Of a DNA stretch of 64,000 bases, positions 37,301-45,470 are shown piece by piece. Below the pieces are notes generated by a model. That model saw only the letters and a list, made by a program, of their open reading frames with translations, was not told the DNA's origin and made no database searches. Source of the DNA: Corallococcus sp. NCRR. Its GTDB lineage: Bacteria > Myxococcota > Myxococcia > Myxococcales > Myxococcaceae. The stretch's first letter is position 1. Every line of letters begins with the position of its first letter. Location: the NCBI RefSeq assembly GCF_026965535.1, contig NZ_CP114039.1:3534001-3598000 (forward strand), read 5' to 3'. The translations under genes were made by a program, and so were the position numbers.

Positions 37301-38634
37301 TCGAAGTTGACGTCACCCTGGAAGCGCGTGGAAGGCACCAGCCCGCCGCCCACCTTGTTGGTGTGCTCGTAGGACCAGATGCTGGTGCACTCGGCGAACA
37401 GGCCGTTGCCGCGCTGGTTGGTGAAGTAGGCGATGTTGTTGAGGACGTTCTCCGCCTGGTTGCCGGCGCCGTCGCCGTTGGTGCGGTACTCGGTGCGGGA
37501 GCTGTCGCCAATCTGCCAGTGCGGCGCCCAGAACACGCGGTAGCGCGGGCGCTGGGTGGTGGGGTCCACGGCGTTGAGCAGGCCGTTGGGGTACGCCGCG
37601 GTGGAGATGAGGTCCGCGTTGGCGTGGAGCGCGTCGTAGATGAGGCCGGGCTGGCCGCCGTTGAGGGTGCAGCCGCTGGTGGTGCCCTGCGGGCAGCCGC
37701 CCGCGCCCGGGAAGTCCAGGCCCGCGTTGCGCAGGTAGTCATCCAGCATGCCGCCCTTCACGAACGACTTGTCCCCGGGGTTGTTGTCGTGCCGGTCCAG
37801 CAGGGCGATCTTCGGGGGCACGCGGTTCAGCCGCCGGCCAATGGGCGCGTTGAACTCGATGGTGGCCTGGTGCAGGCGCACGTAGAAGCAGCCGCTGTTG
37901 TTGGTGAACGTGTTGCAGTTGCACGGGGTGCGGAACTTGTTCGGCGCGTCCGGCCCGGTGGAGGAGTTCAGGAAGTCGAGCGCGTTCTTCGCGTCCTTCG
38001 CGTCGATGATGAACGCGCCACCCATGTACTGGACGTCGCGGAAGCCGCTGGCGGTGTTGAGCGTCGTGGCCGTGAAGTTCGGCCGCGCCTGGTTCGTGTT
38101 GGTGGTGAAGTTGTCGATGTTCCCTTCGGGGAACAGGCCGCTCGGGGGCAGCGCCTGCAGGGGCGGCACCGGCACGACGGGCGCCGCGTCCGCGCGGGAG
38201 ATGTGGAAGTCGCAGCCGTCATTCCAGCTGGGGTCGTTCCACTGGCCGTTGCGCGGCGGGGGCGGCTGGTGCTTGTTGGTGGGCACGCAGCGGTTGGGAG
38301 ACCGCTTCGTGTCGTCGATGGCCAGGTACACCGTCACCGGGTGGTTGGCGTTGAAGCCGCCCGCCTCGTTGGACTGCAACAGGCGCCACACCAGGCCGTA
38401 GGCCGACAGGCTTCCACAGCCCTGCTGGAAGGTGGCCTGCTCCGGGATGATCAGCGCGCCCTGGCTGAAGGTGACGATGTCCGTCGCGGACGCCGGCAGC
38501 GCCGTCAGCAGCGCCAGGCCCAGCAGGATTCGCCGCGCCGCGGAGATTCTGGGGGGGATGGGGGCCAAGGGTTCACCGGGGGTTGGGGATCGACTGACCC
38601 CCTCGGGGTCGGGGGCAACCCTTGGCTTGTGCAC
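34330..38634 (-). CDS. pilY1: PilY1-type pilus tip/priming protein
   Basis: A 1434-residue secreted protein. A Sec signal (RRILLGLALLTALPASATD) follows a ~30-residue lead; the GTG at 38634 is used, but a TTG near 38571, closer to the signal, is possible. The C-terminal third is the PilC/PilY1 beta-propeller (DLFAMDVTHPLKPVLLWHLVG, DWTYTWDEDSSIFLLPPR, VQVFAIDVATGQKLWQWQQ, RLYVGDMEGRLWELDASTG). The N-terminal ~700 residues are Asn/Cys-rich and hold no MIDAS (DxSxS) that I can see, so this looks unlike the von Willebrand A-type PilY1. With PilV, PilW and PilX it forms the pilus priming complex and may act in adhesion or mechanosensing. Confidence 0.9.
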   Translation of the reverse strand: MHKPRVAPDPEGVSRSPTPGEPLAPIPPRISAARRILLGLALLTALPASATDIVTFSQGALIIPEQATFQQGCGSLSAYGLVWRLLQSNEAGGFNANHPVTVYLAIDDTKRSPNRCVPTNKHQPPPPRNGQWNDPSWNDGCDFHISRADAAPVVPVPPLQALPPSGLFPEGNIDNFTTNTNQARPNFTATTLNTASGFRDVQYMGGAFIIDAKDAKNALDFLNSSTGPDAPNKFRTPCNCNTFTNNSGCFYVRLHQATIEFNAPIGRRLNRVPPKIALLDRHDNNPGDKSFVKGGMLDDYLRNAGLDFPGAGGCPQGTTSGCTLNGGQPGLIYDALHANADLISTAAYPNGLLNAVDPTTQRPRYRVFWAPHWQIGDSSRTEYRTNGDGAGNQAENVLNNIAYFTNQRGNGLFAECTSIWSYEHTNKVGGGLVPSTRFQGDVNFEKNKLADGDTWSGRNCTDPDYLTESVPRPACIIYPNPGDPFSQMGDFRFNNVAGETENYRTTFKNGVRRLAVSWVNYAAGNQYDNAAHVAVDNHRGHDFFSFNQKDNDPQKATIVYLAGHDFKGSVAGTRIVLNTLLNLGSEPLQSERTVSAPVALDDTNGSDTNGSRALLFKTSYNAVTGYPPGADTYTPAQGSHWVFPYYPGTLRAHSLIGGDALSTGENSLSDGTLWNADARMPAPGERNLFTYFGGEVTVNPTLPAGRTAPHGVMQVGWKPEEVSGTRINNNYGSVPNSGCVDELKLGRATTRDGSFRYDFVKGPDGICDLQQATQYSPQLAGADFGLTNELINKAQLTVDFNAVAMMLQRVRGYCYATVSGNDGANETPILEPSITQCNNEDADNKAHLGGFIHSSPVVVTASPLIPDRTAPRPTVAYAAGLDGQVHAFYVSGGARYDGPAQNLNFPNPDASARFKTDFAQRFRSGATPPPGTELWSFLPATQLAGLRNNTARVNSAPAVFDVFADFVGTGRREWHTVLVANVGQTGRDLFAMDVTHPLKPVLLWHLVGSHYATSSAPNSAVALADKPQGGTDWTYTWDEDSSIFLLPPRSDPGRLPSGLYDYSGLGGSRGLSVGVGRLGMEPVYAVFVASSSSGALAAPGSPASPAKGVQVFAIDVATGQKLWQWQQAYTSSVDNSAPAAPTVSQDSSGAARLYVGDMEGRLWELDASTGMNINVARMGPVCSEASPCKYTAMNIGGLPVTSQPISTNVGLARIPLDAANTSAFSQYKGKMVALVGTAGMDWVPDTVAGRFHALLLDAGLRLPLGMEGKRLDGATLSANQAHSEAVSYGVLQEPAPFPLIFSGPEHVYGNITIAGRTAYFSTAEESVNDPMLLSASIGGHTYSIDLGNTATTQAAIQPMSGATLANYGGVAVYHRDNGGASTDYVVGAEVSALRVTRIDNPTNTGASSPNAKDSVDGNNGVLYQLLNWSQRFLE

Positions 38635-38775
38635 ACCGTGTGCCCCGGCGTGGGAGGCTTCCGTCCGGGGGAGGCCATGGAAAGAAACCGTGTGGCTGTG
38701 GCCAGTCGACGTCAGCGGCTACGCAAAGCTTGCGAGGTCCGCACGTCGTGCATAGCGCCCGGGACGCCTGGCCGC

Positions 38776-39168
38776 CTAATCCGCGAGCTTGCCGCCCCGG
38801 CCGGCCTTCTTCTCCGAGGTGCGCTTCTTGTCCTCCAGGCGACGGCGCTTGGAGCCCAGGGTGGGGCGGGTGGCCTTGCGGACCTTGGGGACGAAGGTGA
38901 GGGCCTGCAGGCCGGCGCGCAGGCGGCGCACGGCGGCGTCCTTGTTCTGGGACTGGCTGCGGCGCTCGGTGGCGGTGACGGACAGCTCCGTGGGCGGATG
39001 GCTGAGGCGCACGCCGCTGGCGGTGGTGTTGCGGTGCTGGCCGCCGGGTCCGGAGGCGATGAAGAACTCCACGTCGCAGACCTTCAGCAGGGCCTCGTCA
39101 TCCAGGGCGAGGGCCTCCCGGGCGGCCTGGCGTCGAGCGGGTGCGATGGGCGGGGTCGGCGGCGTCAT
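38776..39168 (-). CDS. Peptide-chain release factor-like GGQ protein (ArfB-type)
   Basis: A 130-residue protein starting MTPPTPPIAPARRQAAREALALDD. It contains the catalytic GPGGQHRNTTASGVRL motif of the RF-1 domain, followed by ATERRSQSQNKDAAVRRL and a strongly basic tail (KATRPTLGSKRRRLEDKKRTSEKK). That tail resembles ArfB/YaeJ, whose basic C-terminus reads an empty mRNA channel on stalled ribosomes. Codon-recognition domains of RF1/RF2 are absent. The likely job is peptidyl-tRNA hydrolysis on stalled ribosomes. It lies in the same direction as, and upstream of, pilY1, separated by 141 bp, so co-transcription is uncertain. Confidence 0.8.
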   Translation of the reverse strand: MTPPTPPIAPARRQAAREALALDDEALLKVCDVEFFIASGPGGQHRNTTASGVRLSHPPTELSVTATERRSQSQNKDAAVRRLRAGLQALTFVPKVRKATRPTLGSKRRRLEDKKRTSEKKAGRGGKLAD

Positions 39169-39254
39169 GGCGGTCCTCAAGTTAGCGCCGCGGAGACGCC
39201 GCCGGTACCCCGCCCCTGACACCCGGGCGGCGCGGGGTTCCCTCGAGGCCTGGC

Positions 39255-39965
39255 TCAGGTGAAGTTCAGGTTGAACGTGAAGCCCGTCTTGGCGGTGCGC
39301 CCGGTCTCGTCGGTGGCCACGAACTTCACCGCGTAGGGCAGGACGTTGAGGGAGCGGTCCGTGGTGACGCGCACCTGCGTGGTCGTCTCGCCCGGGGCCA
39401 GGGTGACGGGGTCGGAGCCGAGCCGCGTCGTGCCGGGCGTCTCCAGCGAGAGGGTGAGCGCGCCGGTGAAGCCCTCCGCGCGCGTCACCGTCACCGTCGT
39501 CTGGCCGGACTGGCCGGGCGTCACGTTCACCTGGCGGGGCTCCACGGAGATGGAGAAGGCCTCGTTGGGCTCCGGGGGCTCCAGGATGACCAGGGAGATG
39601 TTGCCCCGGGCGGTGACGTTGTTGGCCGGGTCCTCCGCGATGAGCTGCAGCGCGTTCACGCCGTAGCTCGTGACGCTGGGGGCCACCGTGATGGTGGCGG
39701 TGGTGCTGGCGATGGTCTCCCCTTCCGGGAGGATGAAGGGCGGGCCGAAGGTGACGCCCTCGGGGGTGATCGACGCGCTCACGCGCACCTCGCCCAGGTT
39801 GTCCGCGATGCGCTGGATGGCGATGTCATAGGGGACGGAGTCGCCGGGCGCGACGGTGACGGTGTCCTGGCCTCCCCAATCCAGGTGGTAGTAGGGCGTG
39901 TTGCCGCCACACCCCAGGGCCAGCGCACTGATGAGGACTGCGAGACGGGGGAGGGAACGCGGCAT
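39255..39965 (-). CDS. Lipoprotein with immunoglobulin-like repeats
   Basis: A 236-residue lipoprotein starting MPRSLPRLAVLISALALGCGGN. The mature part looks like two beta-sandwich domains with segments typical of bacterial Ig-like or DUF folds: VTVAPGDSVPYDIAIQRI, TITVAPSVTSYGVNALQLIAED, VEPRQVNVTPGQSGQTTVTVTRAEGFTGALTLSLE and TLAPGETTTQVRVTTDRS. No enzyme motif was seen. It is between the HDAC-like gene (85-bp gap) and the ribosome-rescue gene, all on the minus strand. Likely at the cell surface; role unknown. Confidence 0.7.
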   Translation of the reverse strand: MPRSLPRLAVLISALALGCGGNTPYYHLDWGGQDTVTVAPGDSVPYDIAIQRIADNLGEVRVSASITPEGVTFGPPFILPEGETIASTTATITVAPSVTSYGVNALQLIAEDPANNVTARGNISLVILEPPEPNEAFSISVEPRQVNVTPGQSGQTTVTVTRAEGFTGALTLSLETPGTTRLGSDPVTLAPGETTTQVRVTTDRSLNVLPYAVKFVATDETGRTAKTGFTFNLNFT

Positions 39966-40050
39966 GGGAGGGCTCCAGGGGTGGCGAAGCGAAGGTTGAG
40001 CATGGGGCCGGGGCGCGAGCGCCCGCAAGCGGCTCCGGGGAAGGCGGGCG

Positions 40051-40950
40051 TCAGCGGAACAACGAACCGGCGGCCAGATAAGTCCCGACGTGGGCCTCCA
40101 GCGACGGCGCCAGCGGCCGCGCGTAGCCACCGCCCAGCGTGAGCACCACGGGGAGTCCGCGCTCCTTCGCCGCGCGCATGACGCGCAGGTCCCGCTCGAA
40201 GAGCCCCGCGTGGGTGAGCGACAGCCGGCCCAGGGTGTCCTCCTCCAGCGGATCCACGCCGGCCTGGAAGAAGAGCAGGTCGGCGTGCGCGGACTCCAGG
40301 ACGTGGGGCAGGTGCGCGTCGAGCACGGCCAGGTACTCCGCGTCCCCCGCGCCGTCCTCCAGCCCCAGGTCCAGGTGCGAGGCGTGCTTGCGGAAGGGGA
40401 AGTTGTGCTCGCCGTGCATGGAGAAGGTGAAGACGGACGGGTCGCCCGCGAAGACGGCCGCGGTGCCGTTGCCCTGGTGCACGTCCAGGTCCACCACCAC
40501 CGCGCGGCGGATGGTCCCTTCGGCCTGGAGCACGCGGATGGCCACGGCGATGTCGTTGAAGACACAGAAGCCCTCCCCGTGGTCCGGGAAGGCGTGGTGC
40601 GTGCCGCCGGCCAGGTTCGCGCCGAAGCCGTCCTCCAACGCGGCGCGGGCGGCGGCCAGGGTCCCGCCCACGGACGCGCGCGCGTTGTCCACGAGCCGCG
40701 GGGACCAGGGGAAGCCCAGCCGGCGCACCTCCGCGTCGGTGAGGGTGCCTCCGAAGAAGGCGTCCAGGTAGCGCGGGGTGTGGACGCGCTCCAGTTCGTC
40801 GCGCCCGGCGCGGGGGGCCTCGTGGAAGGCGGTGGGAGGGAGGATGCCGCGCTCGAGCAGGATTTCGCGCAGCACGCGGTACTTCTCCATGGGGAAGCGG
40901 TGCCCGTCGGGCAGGGGGACCAGGTACCTGTCGATGTGGAAGACGCGCAC
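40051..40950 (-). CDS. Histone deacetylase-family hydrolase
   Basis: A 299-residue arginase/deacetylase-fold enzyme. Catalytic landmarks: GGTHHAFPDHGEGFCVFNDIAVA (tandem His), VVDLDVHQGNGTA (metal-binding Asp/His), FSMHGEHNFPF and LTLGGGYARP (late Gly-rich loop); the metal-site Asp in LLFFQAGVDPLEED is present. Start GTG at 40950 (VRVFHIDRYLVPLPDG) fits the usual N-terminus. Bacterial members are typically acetoin utilisation or polyamine/acyl deacetylases; the substrate here is unknown. It is the first gene of a minus-strand set running to the Ig-like lipoprotein. It is divergent from the von Willebrand A gene. Confidence 0.88.
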   Translation of the reverse strand: MRVFHIDRYLVPLPDGHRFPMEKYRVLREILLERGILPPTAFHEAPRAGRDELERVHTPRYLDAFFGGTLTDAEVRRLGFPWSPRLVDNARASVGGTLAAARAALEDGFGANLAGGTHHAFPDHGEGFCVFNDIAVAIRVLQAEGTIRRAVVVDLDVHQGNGTAAVFAGDPSVFTFSMHGEHNFPFRKHASHLDLGLEDGAGDAEYLAVLDAHLPHVLESAHADLLFFQAGVDPLEEDTLGRLSLTHAGLFERDLRVMRAAKERGLPVVLTLGGGYARPLAPSLEAHVGTYLAAGSLFR

Positions 40951-41081
40951 GGACCCGGGGCGTAACGCCCGTTCTCGAGGGGTGCAACCGGGGGCGTAGA
41001 ACTTCCCGCGGGCCTGTCCGTTACAGGAGCAGGCGGCGCGAAGGTGCCCGCCCTCGCAAGTCCGTCACCCGGAGCCCACCC

Positions 41082-42401
41082 ATGAACCTGAAGCCCCTCT
41101 CGCGGGCCGTCCTGACGGCCGCGCTCGCCACCGGTCTGTCCGCCCCCTCCGCCTGGGCCGTCACGCCCGTCAGCAAGCCGTCGTCCACCGCGAAGCCCGT
41201 CGCGGCCGAGAAGCCCTTCGTGGAGGGGACACCCATCAAGCCCACGAAGCCCACGGACACACCGGCCACCGGACCCCAAACGCCCACGGGGCAGGGGACG
41301 CAGGCTCAGTCCCAGGGCCAGGACGTGCAGGCCCAGCCGCAGGGGGCCCGGCCTGAAATCGAGGTGGCGTTCGTGCTGGATACGACGGGGTCGATGGGCG
41401 GCCTGCTGGAGGGCGCCAAGCAGAAGATCTTCTCCATCGCGTCGCGCATCGCGAAGGGCAAGCCCACGCCGCACCTGAAGGTGGCGCTCGTGGCGTACCG
41501 CGACCAGGGGGACGCATACGTGACGAAGCGCTTCGACCTGAGCGACGACATGGACTCCATGTTCGCGGAGCTGCGCAAGCTGGACGCGAACGGGGGCGGG
41601 GACTTCCCCGAGCACGTGGGGCGCGGCCTGGGCGAAGCGGTGTCGCTGCTCAAGTGGAGCCAGGACCGCGAGGTGATGAAGGTCATCTTCCTGGTGGGCG
41701 ACGCGCCCCCCGCCCAGCGCGAGGCCGCCTGGGATTTCAAGATGTGGTCCAAGCGCGCGAAGGAGCGCCACATCGTGGTGAACACGGTGCGCTGCGGCGC
41801 GGATCCGACGACCGAGGAGTCCTGGCGCTACGTGGCGAAGCTGACGGACGGCACCTTCGACTCCATCGACGCGGCGGGCGGCATGGTGGCGGTGGCCACG
41901 CCCTATGACGCGGAGCTGTCCCGGGTGAACGCGGAGCTGGCGTCCAAGACGTTGTACGGAGGCCGCGCGGAGGCCCGGGCCATGAATGTCGCCCGCGCGG
42001 AGGCCACCAAGGGCATGGCGGCGGAGGCCGTCGCGGACCGCATCAGCTTCATGAAGGAGAGCCGGGGTGCGGGGAAGAGCGCCGCCAGCGCCGGGGCGGT
42101 GAGCAGCGCGCCCGCGGCCGTGGCGGGCGGCGTGGACCTGCTGGAGCAGCCGGCCGCGCTCGACACCCTCAAGGACGACGAGCTGCCCCAGGAACTCAAG
42201 GGCCTCAAGAAGGAGGCGCAGGCCGCGAAGGTGAAGCAGCTGTCCGCCGAGCGCAAGGTGCTGGAGGAGAAGGTCGCGAAGCTCGCCGCCGAGCGCGACC
42301 AGTGGCTCGCGAAGAACGCCCCCGCCAAGGAGGACGCCTTCGACGCCAATGTGATGAAGAGCGTGAAGACGCAGGCCGCGAAGTTCGGCGTCGCGTACTG
42401 A
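41082..42401 (+). CDS. Exported von Willebrand factor A-domain protein
   Basis: A 439-residue protein with Sec signal MNLKPLSRAVLTAALATGLSAPSAWA and a Pro/Thr/Gln-rich linker. The vWA domain starts at residue ~92 with MIDAS DTTGSM (100-105), a second acidic-loop region at VIFLVGDAPPA and VAYRDQGDAYVTKRFDL, matching the family of bacterial vWA proteins with metal-ion adhesion sites. The C-terminal 90 residues are helical and charged (ELKGLKKEAQAAKVKQLSAERKVLEEKVAKLAAERD), likely a coiled coil. GGAG sits about 10 bases before the ATG. It is divergent from the HDAC-like gene and convergent (7 bp) with the ABC permease. Role probably in periplasmic protein-protein contacts. Confidence 0.82.
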   Translation: MNLKPLSRAVLTAALATGLSAPSAWAVTPVSKPSSTAKPVAAEKPFVEGTPIKPTKPTDTPATGPQTPTGQGTQAQSQGQDVQAQPQGARPEIEVAFVLDTTGSMGGLLEGAKQKIFSIASRIAKGKPTPHLKVALVAYRDQGDAYVTKRFDLSDDMDSMFAELRKLDANGGGDFPEHVGRGLGEAVSLLKWSQDREVMKVIFLVGDAPPAQREAAWDFKMWSKRAKERHIVVNTVRCGADPTTEESWRYVAKLTDGTFDSIDAAGGMVAVATPYDAELSRVNAELASKTLYGGRAEARAMNVARAEATKGMAAEAVADRISFMKESRGAGKSAASAGAVSSAPAAVAGGVDLLEQPAALDTLKDDELPQELKGLKKEAQAAKVKQLSAERKVLEEKVAKLAAERDQWLAKNAPAKEDAFDANVMKSVKTQAAKFGVAY

Positions 42402-42408
42402 GCCCGGG

Positions 42409-44073
42409 CTACTCGCGGGTCACCGCCCGGAGGACGATCTCCCGGCGTTGATCCAACAGCCGCATCGCCCAGGGGCGCGTCAGCAGGTACACGCCGAAGT
42501 GGAGCACGGCGAACCCGAGGATGAAGGCCACGGACCCCCAGCCCGGTCCGTCCTTCCCCGCGGCCCGCAGCGCATGGCCAAACGGCATGCAGCCCACGCT
42601 GGCCGCGAGGATGCCCAGCATGGACGCGGTGAGGGGGATGCGGTCGCGGCGCTTCAAGCTCGCGTGGAACTTCACCGGGAAGTACAGCGACAGGAAGTTG
42701 CCCGCGGCCAGCAGCATGGGCACCACCGCCGCCACCGAGGCCATGGCGCACAGGAAGTCCACGAGCGTCCCCGAGCCGAAGTACACCCGGTAGAAGGCGC
42801 CCACCAGCACCGCCATCCCCAGCGCCGCCACGCCCTGCACCCGGTTCTTCGCGCGCAGCACGTCCGCCAGGTTCATGGGCGCCGCCAGGAACACCGCGAA
42901 GCCGTGCCCGTCGTACGCGAAGGTGTTCTGCGAGAACGTGGACGCGATGACCACCGCGCCGTAGATGCTCAGGCCGCCCATCACCCACGCGTCCGCGCTG
43001 CCGCCCAGCAGGTACACGAAGAGGTCCCGGCCGGAGAGCAGCTTCAGCAGGATGGCCAGGATGAAGGGCACCGCCGCCAGCAGCCGCGCGCGCGGGTTGT
43101 TCCACAAGTCCAGCACCTCGCGGCGCAGGAGCGTGTCGAAGCGCGAGCCCGTGGTGGCGAATGGATCGCTGTCCTTGCCGTCCCCCCGGTCGCCGCCGGA
43201 GCGGCCTCCCGCCTGCCGGTGGAAGCGCATCAGGAGCGCGTACGCCACGACCATGCCCATGGCGGTGAAGAACAGGAGCCCGAAGGCCTCCAGCATGGCG
43301 ATGCCCACGCGTCCGTGCGCCAGCTGCCCCAGCCCGTCGCCGAAGAAGCCCGGGGGCACCTGGCTGAGCGCCACCGCCGCGTTGATGATGAGGCTCATGT
43401 CCAGCGCGCCCACGCCCGTCTCGCCCACGCTGGTGAGCCACGACGTGTCGATGGGCGGGATGAACGACGCGGCCACGAGGAACGCCACCATGCCGCCGCC
43501 CATGATGCGCGCGCTGTGCTTCGCCCGTAGCACGTTGATGACCGTGTAGAGGCCCACCCGGCTCCACGCCGCGCAGAAGAGCGCGAACAGCACGTAGAGC
43601 ACCGCGGCCAGCCACGGTGACGCCAGCCGGTGCCGCGACGCATAGCCCACCGCCGCGCCGGTGAGGGGCGCGTAGAACACCAGCGCGCGCGGCTCGAAGA
43701 GGCTCGCCACCGTGGAGCCCATCAGCAGCCGGAACGGCGAGATGGGGAACGCGGCGTAGCGCGACAGCTCCGAGTGGTCATCCACGCCCGCGGACAACAG
43801 CGGCCACGTCACCCAGGTGGCGGCGGTGACGAAGCACAACAGGTTGAGGATGAAGTACGGCCACACGTTGCTGTGCACGATGAGCGGCAGCCGCATCAGC
43901 TTGAAGAAGCTCAGGCCCAGGAGCACGCCCGGCGCGCTGGAGCCCACGAACGCAGCCACCGCGAGCAGGCGGCTCTTGCCCGGGCCCTGGTTGAGGCCCA
44001 GGTGCAGGCGCAGGCCCCAGAGCAGCAGCAGGTGTTGGAAGAAGCCGGGGACCCTCGGACGCGGGGTGCTCAC
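42409..44073 (-). CDS. Multi-spanning ABC transporter permease component
   Basis: A 554-residue integral membrane protein with about 10-12 hydrophobic spans (for instance LLLLWGLRLHLGLNQG, SSAPGVLLGLSFFKLM, WPYFILNLLCFVTAATW, ALVFYAPLTGAAVGYA, AAVLYVLFALFCAAW and AALGMAVLVGAFYRVYFG). No catalytic motif is present. Its start overlaps the ATPase gene's stop by 4 bp (ATGA, 44070-44073), so the pair forms one ABC exporter of the DrrAB/ABC-2 type. The N-terminus is cytosolic and basic. The substrate is not evident. It is the distal gene of the operon and converges on the vWA gene. Confidence 0.8.
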   Translation of the reverse strand: MSTPRPRVPGFFQHLLLLWGLRLHLGLNQGPGKSRLLAVAAFVGSSAPGVLLGLSFFKLMRLPLIVHSNVWPYFILNLLCFVTAATWVTWPLLSAGVDDHSELSRYAAFPISPFRLLMGSTVASLFEPRALVFYAPLTGAAVGYASRHRLASPWLAAVLYVLFALFCAAWSRVGLYTVINVLRAKHSARIMGGGMVAFLVAASFIPPIDTSWLTSVGETGVGALDMSLIINAAVALSQVPPGFFGDGLGQLAHGRVGIAMLEAFGLLFFTAMGMVVAYALLMRFHRQAGGRSGGDRGDGKDSDPFATTGSRFDTLLRREVLDLWNNPRARLLAAVPFILAILLKLLSGRDLFVYLLGGSADAWVMGGLSIYGAVVIASTFSQNTFAYDGHGFAVFLAAPMNLADVLRAKNRVQGVAALGMAVLVGAFYRVYFGSGTLVDFLCAMASVAAVVPMLLAAGNFLSLYFPVKFHASLKRRDRIPLTASMLGILAASVGCMPFGHALRAAGKDGPGWGSVAFILGFAVLHFGVYLLTRPWAMRLLDQRREIVLRAVTRE

Positions 44074-44903
44074 GCGGACTCCCGGCGCAGCGGCACCACG
44101 TTCGGCGCGGGCTCACCGTAGAACGACAGCTTCGCGTTGCGCGCGGCGGGCACGGCGATCAGCTTCTCGAACACCGCCTCCAGCGAGGACACGCCGTGGC
44201 GCTGGCGCAGCTGCTCCACCGGGCCCTGATCCAACATGCGCCCGCCCCGGATGACGCCCGCGTGCGTGGCCAGCCGCTCGGCGATCTCCAGCACGTGCGT
44301 CGTGAGCAGCAGCGTCACGCCCCGGCGGGACAGCTCGCGAAGCAGCTCGCGGATGACGCCCGCGGCGAGCACGTCGATGCCCTCGAAGGGCTCATCCAGC
44401 AGCACCAGCTCCGGCGCGTGGATGAGCGCCGCGGCGATGGCGAGCCTGCGGCGCATGCCCTTGGAGTACTCCGCCACCAGCGCGCCCGCCTTGTACGTGA
44501 GCTCCGTCAGCTCCAGGAGCTCCACCGCGCGCGACGCGGCTTGGGCGCCGTCCAGCCCGTACATGCGCGCGCAGAAGGTGAGGTACTGGCGGCCGGTGAG
44601 GCGCTCGAAGAGGCTCAGCTCCTCCGGCACCACGCCCACGCGCTGCTTCACCTCCAGGGGCTTCGCCACGGCGTCCACGCCGAGCATGCGGATGGTGCCC
44701 TGGTCCGGCCCGTACACGCCGGTGAGCAACGCGATGGAGGTGGACTTGCCGGCGCCGTTGGGGCCGAGGAACGCGTAGAAGGCGCCCCGTGGAATCTGAA
44801 GCTCCAGGCCGTCCAGCGCGGTGAAGGTACCGAAGCGCTTGACGAGGCCGTGAGCGTCGATGGCCAGCTCGGAGCCGGCCGGTTCTGAAGAGGGGGGCGT
44901 CAT
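44070..44903 (-). CDS. ABC transporter ATP-binding protein
   Basis: A 277-residue ATPase. Walker A is GPNGAGKS (47-54), the Q-loop lies in the region after VGVVPEELSLFERLTGR, the signature is YSKGMRRRLAIAAAL (in place of LSGGQ), and Walker B is LVLLDEPFEGID with a downstream His in LLLTTHVLEIAE. YSKGM-type signatures are common in ABC-2 exporters for drugs or polysaccharide. The ATG at 44903 (MTPPSSEPAG) is taken; an ATG at 44915 is possible and neither has a strong ribosome-binding site. It is followed by the overlapping permease gene. Substrate unknown. Confidence 0.88.
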   Translation of the reverse strand: MTPPSSEPAGSELAIDAHGLVKRFGTFTALDGLELQIPRGAFYAFLGPNGAGKSTSIALLTGVYGPDQGTIRMLGVDAVAKPLEVKQRVGVVPEELSLFERLTGRQYLTFCARMYGLDGAQAASRAVELLELTELTYKAGALVAEYSKGMRRRLAIAAALIHAPELVLLDEPFEGIDVLAAGVIRELLRELSRRGVTLLLTTHVLEIAERLATHAGVIRGGRMLDQGPVEQLRQRHGVSSLEAVFEKLIAVPAARNAKLSFYGEPAPNVVPLRRESA

Positions 44904-44987
44904 GAAGGACGCCATCACACCATGCACCCAGGGGCTGCCCACAATCCTCGGGTTGACGGATGGTGCGGCCCGCCGGCGCTTCCCGAC

Positions 44988-45368
44988 TCAGTGCACCATG
45001 GCCACCTCCGGCGGCCCGACGATCTGCTGCACGGTGGTGCGCACCTTGTCCAGGTCCACCGGCTTGGAGATGTAGCCGGCGGCGCCCACCAGCTCCGCCT
45101 CCCACTCGAAGCCGTAGCCGGAGATGATGATGATGGGCAGGTTGCGCGCCCGGGGCATCTTCTTGAGCGCGTCCAGCAGGCCCCAGCCGCTCATGACGGG
45201 CATGCGCAGGTCCAGGAGCACTGCGCCCGGGATGTCGTCCTCCAACAGATCCAGCGCCTCACGGCCGTTCTTGGCCTCGATGGTGGCATAGCCCATCTCC
45301 TGGAGGGCATCGCAGATGAGCGTGCGGTGACTCGCGTCGTCGTCGACGACCAGGATGAAGTTCGACAT
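44988..45368 (-). CDS. Single-domain response regulator (receiver only)
   Basis: A 126-residue CheY-like protein: DDD near residue 9-11, phospho-acceptor Asp53 in AVLLDLRMP, Ser/Thr in IIISGYG and Lys102 in YISKPVD. No output domain follows, so it must work by binding a partner or as a phosphate relay. No histidine kinase is adjacent; the nearest is the pair at 11.8-14.0 kb. In the same direction as, and 84 bp upstream of, the ABC ATPase gene, it could be co-expressed with the transporter. Confidence 0.9.
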   Translation of the reverse strand: MSNFILVVDDDASHRTLICDALQEMGYATIEAKNGREALDLLEDDIPGAVLLDLRMPVMSGWGLLDALKKMPRARNLPIIIISGYGFEWEAELVGAAGYISKPVDLDKVRTTVQQIVGPPEVAMVH

Positions 45369-45438
45369 GGGCTTGAGCCTCTGGAGTGGCGGCGTCTGCT
45401 TGGGGACCGCGATTCTATGGGGTCGAAGATGGGAATGC

Positions 45439-45457
45439 CCCTTCCATTGCGGAAGGG
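45439..45457. terminator. Hairpin downstream of the amidohydrolase gene
   Basis: Perfect 7-bp arms CCCTTCC (45439-45445) and GGAAGGG (45451-45457) with a 5-base loop, 14 bp past the stop at 45471 on the minus strand. There is no T-run in that direction; a GTTTCTTTTC run lies on the + side. Confidence 0.45.
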
Positions 45458-45470
45458 CCTGCGTTTCTTT

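Noticed and set aside
34513..39219. A ~1570-codon open frame on the + strand, antisense to pilY1
   Set aside because: It is an Arg/Ala/Val/Gly/His-rich mirror of high-GC codon bias; the minus strand carries a convincing protein with signal peptide and PilC domain.
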